A stretch of 45,726 bases of DNA, from contig DFSS01000054.1 in NCBI GenBank assembly GCA_002381225.1, positions 1-45,726 on the forward strand. Direction: 5' to 3'. The stretch comes from Flavobacteriales bacterium UBA3431. Lineage in GTDB: Bacteria; Bacteroidota; Bacteroidia; Flavobacteriales; Schleiferiaceae. The translations under genes and the position numbers were made by a program. Numbering within the stretch: the first letter of the stretch is position 1; every line of letters starts with the position of its first letter. Shown here piece by piece: positions 8,091 to 15,614 of the stretch. The notes under the pieces are model-generated. The model saw only the letters and a program-made list of their open reading frames with translations, was not told where the DNA came from and searched no databases.

Positions 8091-8900
8091 ATGAAGACGC
8101 GCCTTTTTTCCTTAACGACCCTCCTCTTGCTAGGGGTGGGATTCCTCCCTGATGCCCAAGGGCAAACGGTTGTGGTGAAAAAACGCAATGTCGAAACCGG
8201 TGAAGTCTATTCGTCTAACTCTAGCAAAAGCAATACCAAGGCGTCCCTCAACCAGGCCATCAAATACAACTTTTTGCCGTTTTTTATCGGGGAGATGCCC
8301 TTGGGCTATGAAATAAAGATCAATGACTTCTTGACGGCGGAAGCAGGACTTGGCTTGACGACCAATAACTCTCTGGACGAATTGATTTTCTCGGGCTACG
8401 AGGATTTCTATGATTTGGCAGACCGCAATTTGATCAATCTGAGCCATTACGCTTCATTTAAAATTTTCCCGGAAGGCAATGCCTTCAATGATGGCTACTA
8501 CCTAGGGTTTGATTACCACTACCGACCCTACTCGAAAGGATTTGAACTCAACGGAAGCACCTACCGTGCCACCAAACGTTTTACGGATATTGGCTTGGTG
8601 TTTGGCTTTCAAGGCCGTCCTTCCGAACACATCATGCTGGACCTCTACGCCGGGGTTGCCCAACGTCACATTAACTGGGACCGCCCCTCCTTGAGCCAGA
8701 TCATAGATCCTGTTACCGGCAATGTCGTGGCGGCCATCAACATCAACAATGACCGGTACCCGACCATTGGCGGCCTGCTTGGATTCAAAGTGAGCTACCT
8801 CTTCGGGGAATCCATCATCCAGGGTGCGCCCTCAAAGTCGACCGCCACCAAAGCCAAATCAAGGAAGAAGTCCAAGCGCCGTCGCCGCCGTCGCCGCTGA
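8091..8900 (+). CDS. outer-membrane beta-barrel-like protein with poly-arginine tail
   Basis: The 269-residue product starts at the ATG at 8091 with MKTRLFSLTTLLLLGVGFL, a signal peptide ending near AQGQ. An upstream in-frame ATG (8061) lies within the promoter region. The body has alternating hydrophobic strands (LTAEAGLGLT, DGYYLGFDYHYRPY, IGLVFGFQGR, IMLDLYAGVAQR, GGLLGFKVSYLFGES) as in small outer-membrane barrels. I cannot assign a family. The last residues, KSRKKSKRRRRRRR, form a very basic tail on an otherwise barrel-like protein, encoded by CGC/CGT runs. A strong terminator follows. Function unknown. Confidence 0.8.
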   Translation: MKTRLFSLTTLLLLGVGFLPDAQGQTVVVKKRNVETGEVYSSNSSKSNTKASLNQAIKYNFLPFFIGEMPLGYEIKINDFLTAEAGLGLTTNNSLDELIFSGYEDFYDLADRNLINLSHYASFKIFPEGNAFNDGYYLGFDYHYRPYSKGFELNGSTYRATKRFTDIGLVFGFQGRPSEHIMLDLYAGVAQRHINWDRPSLSQIIDPVTGNVVAAININNDRYPTIGGLLGFKVSYLFGESIIQGAPSKSTATKAKSRKKSKRRRRRRR

Positions 8901-8933
8901 GCCACGCATTTCCCCGAACTTCATTCACCCATC

Positions 8934-8963
8934 AAAAAAGCCCGGCATGTGCCGGGCTTTTTT
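8934..8963. terminator. bidirectional intrinsic terminator
   Basis: The stem GCCCGGCA / TGCCGGGC (8940-8947 and 8950-8957) is flanked by six As on the left and six Ts on the right. It can end both the plus-strand barrel gene and the convergent queA transcript. Confidence 0.9.
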
Positions 8964-8984
8964 ATGCAAGAAGGAAATATTCTT

Positions 8985-10040
8985 TTAGATGATCAACAAC
9001 GCATCGCCGTAGCAGAGGAAGCGGTACCCCTCTTTCACCGCGAGATTGTAGATATCCATGGTCAAATCATGGCCCGCAAAAGCACTGGTCAGCATGAGCA
9101 TGGTGCTCTGGGGGCCGTGGAAATTCGTGATCAGCGCATCGGCCGTAGTAAACTCGTAGGGCGGGAAGATAAACTTGCTTGTCCAGCCGTTGGTGGGCTT
9201 CACACGGTTATCCGTAATAGTCGAACTTTCCATGGATCGAATCACCGAGGTGCCTACCGCGACCACGCGCTTCTTGTTCGCCTTGGCATGGTTGATTTTG
9301 TCCGCGGTATCGTCATAGAGCCAGAATTGCTCGGATTCCATTTTGTGTTTGGACAGATCTTCGACTTCCACCAGACGGAAGGTTCCCAAGCCCACGTGCA
9401 TGGTCATCTCAGCGGTTTCAATGCCTTTGATTTCCATGCGCTTGAGTAGATGCTTGCTAAAGTGCAAGGAAGCTACCGGTGCTGCGACAGCTCCTTCTAC
9501 TTTGGCAAAAATGCTTTGATACCGGTCGGCGTCTTCCGGCTCCAAGGGACGTTGTACGTAGTTCGGCAAGGGAGTCTCTCCCATTTCCTTCAATTTCTCT
9601 CGGAACTCCTCGTAGCTGCCATCGTAAAGGAATCGCAACGTGCGGCCCCGTGAGGTGGTATTGTCAATGACTTCGGCCACAAGTGAATCGTCGTCTCCGA
9701 AATAGAGCTTATTGCCGATGCGGATTTTGCGCGCTGGGTCTACCAACACATCCCATAGGCGGCTCTCCGCATTCAATTCGCGCAACAGAAATACCTCAAT
9801 CAAGGCGCCCGTTTTTTCCTTGTTCCCCCACATGCGGGCTGGGAAAACTTTGGTGTTGTTCATCACCATCAAATCGCCTTCGTCGAAGTAGTCTAGAATG
9901 TCCTTGAACTGGCGGTGCTCTACTTTGCCCGTCTCGCGGTGGACGACCATCATGCGTGCATCATCGCGGTAATCGGTGGGGTATTGCGCGATCAGCGACT
10001 CAGGCAAATCATACGCAAAATGGGAGAGCTTCATTTTCAT
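8985..10040 (-). CDS. queA: S-adenosylmethionine:tRNA ribosyltransferase-isomerase QueA
   Basis: QueA transfers and isomerises the ribosyl part of SAM onto 7-aminomethyl-7-deazaguanine in tRNA, making epoxyqueuosine at the wobble base of GUN-anticodon tRNAs. The 351-residue product has the family landmarks: FAYDLPESLIAQYP, NNTKVFPARMWG, LPNYVQRP, VAAPVASLHF, EMTMHVGLGTF, VVAVGTSVIRSMES, LITNFHGPQSTMLML and an end with YRFLCYGDALLII. I chose the ATG at 10040, just after the -7 element; another ATG at 10034 (MKLSHF) is equally possible. A bidirectional terminator follows. Confidence 0.96.
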   Translation of the reverse strand: MKMKLSHFAYDLPESLIAQYPTDYRDDARMMVVHRETGKVEHRQFKDILDYFDEGDLMVMNNTKVFPARMWGNKEKTGALIEVFLLRELNAESRLWDVLVDPARKIRIGNKLYFGDDDSLVAEVIDNTTSRGRTLRFLYDGSYEEFREKLKEMGETPLPNYVQRPLEPEDADRYQSIFAKVEGAVAAPVASLHFSKHLLKRMEIKGIETAEMTMHVGLGTFRLVEVEDLSKHKMESEQFWLYDDTADKINHAKANKKRVVAVGTSVIRSMESSTITDNRVKPTNGWTSKFIFPPYEFTTADALITNFHGPQSTMLMLTSAFAGHDLTMDIYNLAVKEGYRFLCYGDALLII

Positions 10041-10046
10041 AGGCGG

Positions 10047-10078
10047 CAAAGATACCCTTTTGCATAGGGGGTTGTCAA
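10047..10078 (-). promoter_or_regulatory. promoter of queA
   Basis: The minus strand has TTG (10076-10078), a 21-base spacer and TATCTTTG (10047-10054), a full match to the Bacteroidota TTG/TAnnTTTG promoter. Only six bases separate it from the ATG at 10040, so the transcript is probably leaderless. Confidence 0.6.
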
Positions 10079-10139
10079 GTGTTTAGCCAAACTTCCTCTC
10101 TGGGCCTACCGGGCAACCGTTGATTAGAGGGTCCGAAAA

Positions 10140-10841
10140 CTAGGCCGAGAGGGCATCGAGGACTTCCTGAACGGAATGGCTTTCCTCGAGGTGAAAGTCA
10201 CCCACCTGGGTGCGAACCAATCCCGCCAAATACGCCCCACATCCCAGCACCGCGCCGATGTCATGAGCCAAGCTCCGAATGTACGTGCCCTTGCTGCAGG
10301 CTACGTCCAAGACCCACGTGTCCCCTTCGGTTTGCACAAAGTCCAATGAAAAGATGGAAACGCGGCGAGATGGCATGTCCACCTCTTTTCCTTTGCGGGC
10401 CTCCGCGTAGGCCCGCTTGCCATCGACGCGAACCGCGCTAAACACGGGGGGTATTTGGTCAATCTCCCCCGTGAACCGCTCTAGAAGTTCGGCTTGGATG
10501 GCCTCATTCCAAATCGGAATGGCTTGGTCTGTAGGCTGTATTTCCGTCTCGGCATCGTAGCTGGCCGTCGTCGCTCCAAGGCGCACGGTGGCTCGGTAGC
10601 CCTTTGGGGTGTCTACCCAATGTGGAATGGTTTTAGTGGCCCGACCCACGCAAAGAACAAGCACGCCCGTGGCGAGTGGATCCAACGTACCGGCATGGCC
10701 AATTTTGACTTTCACCCCGTAACGGCGCTTGAGGGCATTGCGCACTTTGGCAACTACGTCAAACGAGGTCCACCCCAAGGGCTTGTCCACAGAGAGAATC
10801 CAGCCTGCCTGAAGCGTTTCTACATCCGGGGGTATGTTCAT
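10140..10841 (-). CDS. truB: tRNA pseudouridine-55 synthase TruB
   Basis: TruB makes pseudouridine 55 in the T-arm of tRNAs. The 233-residue protein carries the catalytic motif GHAGTLDPLATGVL, with catalytic Asp54 counted from the ATG at 10841. It also has the N-terminal LSVDKPLGWTSFDVV, PPVFSAVRVDGKRAY and CSKGTYIRSLAHDIG motifs. I start it at 10841 because that ATG forms an ATGA overlap with the uppP stop; a longer start at 10856 adds five residues. Length is on the short side, without a large C-terminal PUA domain, as in other Bacteroidota. It is the last gene of the ftsX-DUF3098-uppP-truB run. Confidence 0.95.
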   Translation of the reverse strand: MNIPPDVETLQAGWILSVDKPLGWTSFDVVAKVRNALKRRYGVKVKIGHAGTLDPLATGVLVLCVGRATKTIPHWVDTPKGYRATVRLGATTASYDAETEIQPTDQAIPIWNEAIQAELLERFTGEIDQIPPVFSAVRVDGKRAYAEARKGKEVDMPSRRVSIFSLDFVQTEGDTWVLDVACSKGTYIRSLAHDIGAVLGCGAYLAGLVRTQVGDFHLEESHSVQEVLDALSA

Positions 10842-11644
10842 GCCAAGACGGTCCATGCCGCTGCCACGGTTCCGAGCACGAGGCAGTAGATGGCAAATCC
10901 GGAGAGTTTGGCACGCTTGACCAAGCTGAGCATCAACTTACAGGCCCAGAGACCCGTGATGAAGGCTGCGACAAAGCCCACCAACAGGGGGGCGAGGTGT
11001 TGGTCTTGGTATGTTTGGGACATCGAAAAGAGGTCCAAGGTATCCATGGCCATTTTACCCAAAATCAAGGGCACGACCATGAGAAAGCTAAAGCGCGCAG
11101 CCTGTTCGCGATCAATCCCGAGTAGGACAGATGTGGAAATCGTGGCACCCGAACGGCTAATCCCAGGCAGGATGGCAATCGCTTGGGAAAGACCCACGAC
11201 CAACGCGTCGGCATAGGTGACTTTTTTATGAGTTTTTTTGGCCCGGTCCGCCAGGAAGAGAAGCAAGCCTGTGATGATCAACATGATGGCCACCATGAAG
11301 ACATTCCCATCGAAGAGCATTTCGATGACATCGTTGAAAAAGAGTCCCACAATGGCTGCAGGGATCATGGACAAGACCAAAGCCAATGCAAACCGGCGCT
11401 CCTCTGTATTCCCTTTGAAAAAGCCCGCGATGATATGGCGTATATCTTTTTGGAAGGTGACCACCGTAGCCAGGGCCGTGGCGCCGTGCACGGTCACGGT
11501 GAACATCATGTTGCTGCTCGTATCCCAAGAGGTTCCCAAAATGGTCCGACCCAACTCCAAATGGCCCGAGGAGCTCACCGGCAAGAATTCGGTTAACCCC
11601 TGAATAATGCCCAGAATCAGAGCACTCCAGATGTCCGCGTTCAT
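10838..11644 (-). CDS. uppP: undecaprenyl-diphosphatase UppP (BacA)
   Basis: This 268-residue polytopic inner-membrane protein dephosphorylates undecaprenyl pyrophosphate to recycle the lipid carrier for peptidoglycan and polysaccharide synthesis. The active-site motifs are QGLTEFLPVSSSGHL (residues 15-29) and PGISRSGAT (about 159-167). About eight hydrophobic segments are visible. It overlaps its neighbours on both sides by ATGA (with the DUF3098 gene at 11641-11644 and with truB at 10838-10841), so its translation is probably coupled. The gene symbol bacA is a synonym. Confidence 0.97.
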   Translation of the reverse strand: MNADIWSALILGIIQGLTEFLPVSSSGHLELGRTILGTSWDTSSNMMFTVTVHGATALATVVTFQKDIRHIIAGFFKGNTEERRFALALVLSMIPAAIVGLFFNDVIEMLFDGNVFMVAIMLIITGLLLFLADRAKKTHKKVTYADALVVGLSQAIAILPGISRSGATISTSVLLGIDREQAARFSFLMVVPLILGKMAMDTLDLFSMSQTYQDQHLAPLLVGFVAAFITGLWACKLMLSLVKRAKLSGFAIYCLVLGTVAAAWTVLA

Positions 11645-11868
11645 GACTTCGGGCGTCGTAAAATCGCAAATACCTCCACCACAAAGCCCAATACAATCAA
11701 GAGCGGCGCCCAGGTGATGCGTCGCGCGTTAAAAAGCGCCTCGTTGTATACGTTGGGATCTTCCGAGCCGCCCCCGGCCATGAGGATAAAGCCAAGCACA
11801 ATGAGGGCGAGTCCTACCGCAAACAAGAGGTAGTTGGTTTTGTCGAAGAGAAAGGAATTTTGGCTCAT
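11641..11868 (-). CDS. DUF3098 family small membrane protein
   Basis: A 75-residue protein with two transmembrane segments (LLFAVGLALIVLGFILMAGG and APLLIVLGFVVEVFAILR) around a loop with the typical EDPNVYNEALFNARRITWAP. This is the DUF3098 pattern of Bacteroidota, usually found between ftsX and uppP. Start at 11868: its ATG shares one base with the ftsX stop (TAATG). Its stop overlaps uppP by ATGA. Function is unknown; position suggests a link to the FtsEX or lipid-carrier steps of cell-wall synthesis. Longer in-frame starts inside ftsX are not credible. Confidence 0.9.
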   Translation of the reverse strand: MSQNSFLFDKTNYLLFAVGLALIVLGFILMAGGGSEDPNVYNEALFNARRITWAPLLIVLGFVVEVFAILRRPKS

Positions 11869-12752
11869 TAGTCGTATAGTTGATTCGTTTTGAGAGCGAG
11901 GTATCGGCGGACCGCCATGGCTGTGCTGCTTGCCGTGAGGAGAAGTCCCACCACGGTCATGGCCAAAACCTCCAAGGCCCATAGGGTCCATGGCAGCGAG
12001 CTGGCCAGTTCAGGATACACCTGACGGGTCGATTGAAAGAGTATGGCCAAGAGCACTGCAGCAAACAGTCCTCCAAAAAGTCCCAGTCGGAGGCCCTGAC
12101 GCAAAAAGGGTCGGTGAATAAAGGCTTTGGTGGCCCCCACCAACTGCATGGTTTTAATCGAAAACCGTCGGGCATAAATGGCCAACCGAATGGAGCTATT
12201 GATCAAGGCCATGGAAACCAACAGAAGTACGAAAGCGGCGGCCAGCATGGCCGTTGTGATTCGTCCTATGTTTTTGTGAATCGCGGAGATTAATGCCCGG
12301 TCATACACCATGTCTTCGACAATGGACTCTTTCAACAGACGTGCTTTCAGGTCGTCAAGCACCACTGGCGTAACGAAATCTGCATTCAACTTGAGGTCCA
12401 ATGCATCACTGAGCGGATTGTAGCCCAAAAAGTCCACAAAGTCCTCGCCGAGTTCAGATTGAAATTTGGCCGCGGCGTCTTCCTTGCTGATGAAGACAAT
12501 CTGCCTGACTTCCGGGGCCATCGCCCAAGTCGCTTCCAGCGCTTCCCGTTGGGCCGTGGTGGTCTCGGGTCGCAGGAACAGCGTGAAGGTGAAATTTTCC
12601 TTGAGTTCGTTGGTCAGGGTGCGCGCTTGATAGAGGAGCGTCATCATCACGCCCAGGACAAACAGAACTAGGCCAATGCTCACGATGACCGAGAGGTAGG
12701 AATAGCGCAAGCGCTTCCGATTAAACTGATCTTCTCCTTTCGGTCGGCTCAT
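11868..12752 (-). CDS. ftsX: cell-division ABC-transporter permease FtsX
   Basis: FtsX pairs with the ATPase FtsE to activate septal peptidoglycan hydrolases. The 294-residue protein has four transmembrane segments: one near the N-terminus (about residues 20-42) and three at the C-terminus (about 170-285). The extracytoplasmic domain between carries FISKEDAAAKFQSELGEDFVDFLGYNPLSDALDL, the FtsX extracellular pattern. ftsE is not adjacent, which is usual in Bacteroidota. It is divergent from leuS and has its own TAGATTTG element four bases from the ATG. Confidence 0.94.
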   Translation of the reverse strand: MSRPKGEDQFNRKRLRYSYLSVIVSIGLVLFVLGVMMTLLYQARTLTNELKENFTFTLFLRPETTTAQREALEATWAMAPEVRQIVFISKEDAAAKFQSELGEDFVDFLGYNPLSDALDLKLNADFVTPVVLDDLKARLLKESIVEDMVYDRALISAIHKNIGRITTAMLAAAFVLLLVSMALINSSIRLAIYARRFSIKTMQLVGATKAFIHRPFLRQGLRLGLFGGLFAAVLLAILFQSTRQVYPELASSLPWTLWALEVLAMTVVGLLLTASSTAMAVRRYLALKTNQLYD

Positions 12753-12756
12753 AGTG

Positions 12757-12764
12757 CAAATCTA
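12757..12764 (-). promoter_or_regulatory. candidate -7 element of the ftsX operon
   Basis: The minus strand reads TAGATTTG, then CACT, then the ftsX ATG (12752). This is an exact TAnnTTTG match and predicts a leaderless mRNA. Confidence 0.45.
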
Positions 12765-12844
12765 ACGAATTGCCCGGCTATTTGGCGTGGATTCCCCCGT
12801 GGATTCCTGCGGCCACCCCGCCTGTGCAATCTCCGCTCAGGGCG

Positions 12845-12852
12845 TACTTTTG
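12845..12852 (+). promoter_or_regulatory. candidate -7 element of leuS
   Basis: TACTTTTG is followed by five bases (CTCCC) and the leuS ATG at 12858. It is an exact TAnnTTTG match and predicts a leaderless or nearly leaderless mRNA. Confidence 0.45.
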
Positions 12853-12857
12853 CTCCC

Positions 12858-15611
12858 ATGGAGTACCGCCCCGCTGAACTGGATGCCAAATGGCAAGCTT
12901 ACTGGAGAGAGCACCGAACTTTTTCGGCTGAATTCCCGAGTGATAAGCCCAAATTTTATGTGCTGGACATGTTTCCTTACCCTTCAGGAGCCGGATTGCA
13001 CGTGGGGCACCCCCTGGGCTACATCGCCAGCGACATCGTCGCGCGCTACAAGCGCCACCGCGGCTACAATGTTTTGCATCCCATGGGCTACGATGCCTTT
13101 GGTCTGCCTGCCGAACAGTACGCGATCCAGACCGGCCAGCATCCCGCCATCACGACGGAAGCCAACATTGCCCGCTACCGCGAGCAGTTGGACCGCATCG
13201 GCTTCAGTTTCGACTGGGGCCGCGAGGTGCGCACGTGCAACGCCGACTACTACCAGTGGACACAGTGGATTTTCATTCAACTCTTTCACGCCTGGTTCAA
13301 CGAAGCAAGCGGCAAGGCTGAATCCATCGATACCTTGATCGCCCATTTGGCTGCACAGGGCACCGAAGGATTGCGCGCTACCCACCATGGCGATCCTGCA
13401 TGTACGCCTGAAGAATGGAGCAACTTCGATGCCGCAGAGCGTGAAGCTTTCTTGCAGCAGTTCCGACTCGCCTTCCGGTCCGAATCGGTCGTCAACTGGT
13501 GCCCCGCTTTGGGAACCGTTTTGGCGAATGACGAGGTGGTCGATGGGCGCTCAGAACGCGGCGGTCATCCGGTCGTTCAAAAGCCCATGCTGCAGTGGAG
13601 CTTGCGCATTTCTGCCTACGCCCAGCGCCTGCTGGACGGGCTGGACAGTTTGGATTGGTCCGATTCCATGAAAGAGACGCAGCGCAACTGGATCGGCCGC
13701 AGCCAAGGAGCCCGTGTCCGCTTTGGACTTCCTAGCATCGAGGGCGAAGCCCTAGAGGTCTTTACTACCCGACCCGACACCTTGTACGGCGTGACCTTCA
13801 TGGTCATTGCCCCAGAACATCCTATGCTCGCTTCGCTGACCACAGACGCTCAACGCGAGGAGGTGGAGGCCTACCAAGAAGCTTCGGCACGCCGCAGCGA
13901 GCGTGACCGCCAAGCGGATACAAAAACGATTTCCGGCGCCTTCACGGGAGCCTATGCCAGCCATCCGTTCACAGGCGCTCCAGTGCCCATCTGGACCAGT
14001 GACTACGTATTGATGGGCTATGGAACGGGGGCCATCATGGCCGTTCCGGCGCACGACAGCCGCGACTATGCCTTTGCCAAGCATTTTGATCTACCCATCC
14101 AAGCCGTGGTAGCCGGTGGAGACCTGGCCGCAGAATCGTACGACGCCAAAGAGGGCGCCCTCGTGAATTCGGACTTTTTGAACGGCTTGCAGGTCAAAGA
14201 AGCCATTGAGCGCGCCATTGTGGAAGTGGAAGCGCGTGGTCTGGGCGAGCGACGCGTGCAGTACCGCTTGCGGGACGCGGTGTTTGGCCGCCAGCGCTAC
14301 TGGGGCGAGCCCATTCCGGTGGCCTACCGCGACGGGGTGCCCGAGACCTTGCCTTTGGAAGAGTTGCCTTTGGTCTTGCCTGCCGTAGATGCCTACTTGC
14401 CCACGGAAGACGGCGAGCCTCCTTTAGCGCGTGCGGCGGCGTGGCAGTCACGCGAAGGCCTTCCCTTGGAGACCACCACCATGCCCGGTTGGGCAGGAAG
14501 TTCCTGGTATTTCTTGCGCTACATGGACGCCCAGAACGACGGCGCCTTTGCCGCGAAAGACAAAGTGGACTATTGGAACCAAGTGGACCTCTATGTCGGC
14601 GGCAGCGAGCACGGTACCGGCCACCTCCTCTACTCCCGTTTTTGGGGTCATGTCCTGAAGGATTTGGGGCATATCCCCTTCGCCGAACCATTCCAAAAAC
14701 TTGTCAACCAGGGCATGATTCAGGGCATTTCGGCCTTTGTGCACCGGCTTGAAGGCACTCAAACCTATGTGAGTTCGGATGCGTTACAGGGCCGTAAGAG
14801 CCAGCGAATCCATGTGGACGTTCGGTTTGTGAATGAAAAAGACGAACTGGACCGAGACGGCTTTAAAGCTTGGCTGCCCGAATTTGCCCAGGCGACCTTT
14901 GAACCCGCTGATGGCCCGATTAAGCTTGATCGGGAAGTGGAGAAGATGTCCAAGTCCAAGCACAACGTCATCAACCCCGATGCCATCTGTGCCGACCATG
15001 GCGCTGATGCCCTCCGGTTGTACGAAATGTTCCTCGGCCCATTGGAACAGTCCAAGCCCTGGGATACTAAGGGCTTGAGCGGCGTGACCGGATTCTTGCG
15101 CAAGGTCACCCGTTTGATGGACAAGCGCAGCGCCGATGCTGCGAGCAAAGACGAACTCAAGACCTTGCACAAGCTCATCGAAAAAGTGGAGAAAGACATG
15201 GAGAATTTATCCTTCAACACCACCGTGAGCGCTATGATGATTGCGGTCAACGAATGGTCCGGGCAAACGTCCATTTCCACCTCCACTCTCCGCGAATTTG
15301 CGATCCTACTCTCCCCCCTGGCTCCTCACTTGGCGGAAGAGCTGTGGGAACAATTGGGGGGGGCGACGAGTATGGCCTATGTTCCTTTCCCTGTATTGAA
15401 TCCGGAATTTTTGGTGGAGGATGCTATCCAGTACCCCGTCCAATTCAACGGGAAAACGCGCTTCTTCGTGGAAGTACCCACGACGAATACGGCCGCTGAA
15501 GTCGAAGCCCTCGTGCGGGCCCATGAAAAAACGGAGGGCTATGTGGACGGCAAAACGATTCGAAAAGTGATCGTCGTGCCAGGCCGTATTGTAAATGTGG
15601 TGGTAGGTTAA
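12858..15611 (+). CDS. leuS: leucyl-tRNA synthetase
   Basis: The 917-residue class I synthetase charges tRNA-Leu. The HIGH-type motif is HVGH at residues 48-51 (LHVGHPLGYIASD), and KMSKS lies at 696-700. The CP1 editing domain shows TRPDTLYGVTFMVIAPEHP and GYGTGAIMAVPAHDSRD, the latter carrying the hydrolytic Asp. GWAGSSWYFLRYMD precedes the catalytic second half. Like other Bacteroidota LeuRS it is somewhat longer than the E. coli enzyme, with an insert around residues 150-190. It ends three bases from the convergent M23 peptidase gene, with no strong terminator between. Confidence 0.97.
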   Translation: MEYRPAELDAKWQAYWREHRTFSAEFPSDKPKFYVLDMFPYPSGAGLHVGHPLGYIASDIVARYKRHRGYNVLHPMGYDAFGLPAEQYAIQTGQHPAITTEANIARYREQLDRIGFSFDWGREVRTCNADYYQWTQWIFIQLFHAWFNEASGKAESIDTLIAHLAAQGTEGLRATHHGDPACTPEEWSNFDAAEREAFLQQFRLAFRSESVVNWCPALGTVLANDEVVDGRSERGGHPVVQKPMLQWSLRISAYAQRLLDGLDSLDWSDSMKETQRNWIGRSQGARVRFGLPSIEGEALEVFTTRPDTLYGVTFMVIAPEHPMLASLTTDAQREEVEAYQEASARRSERDRQADTKTISGAFTGAYASHPFTGAPVPIWTSDYVLMGYGTGAIMAVPAHDSRDYAFAKHFDLPIQAVVAGGDLAAESYDAKEGALVNSDFLNGLQVKEAIERAIVEVEARGLGERRVQYRLRDAVFGRQRYWGEPIPVAYRDGVPETLPLEELPLVLPAVDAYLPTEDGEPPLARAAAWQSREGLPLETTTMPGWAGSSWYFLRYMDAQNDGAFAAKDKVDYWNQVDLYVGGSEHGTGHLLYSRFWGHVLKDLGHIPFAEPFQKLVNQGMIQGISAFVHRLEGTQTYVSSDALQGRKSQRIHVDVRFVNEKDELDRDGFKAWLPEFAQATFEPADGPIKLDREVEKMSKSKHNVINPDAICADHGADALRLYEMFLGPLEQSKPWDTKGLSGVTGFLRKVTRLMDKRSADAASKDELKTLHKLIEKVEKDMENLSFNTTVSAMMIAVNEWSGQTSISTSTLREFAILLSPLAPHLAEELWEQLGGATSMAYVPFPVLNPEFLVEDAIQYPVQFNGKTRFFVEVPTTNTAAEVEALVRAHEKTEGYVDGKTIRKVIVVPGRIVNVVVG

Positions 15612-15614
15612 ATC

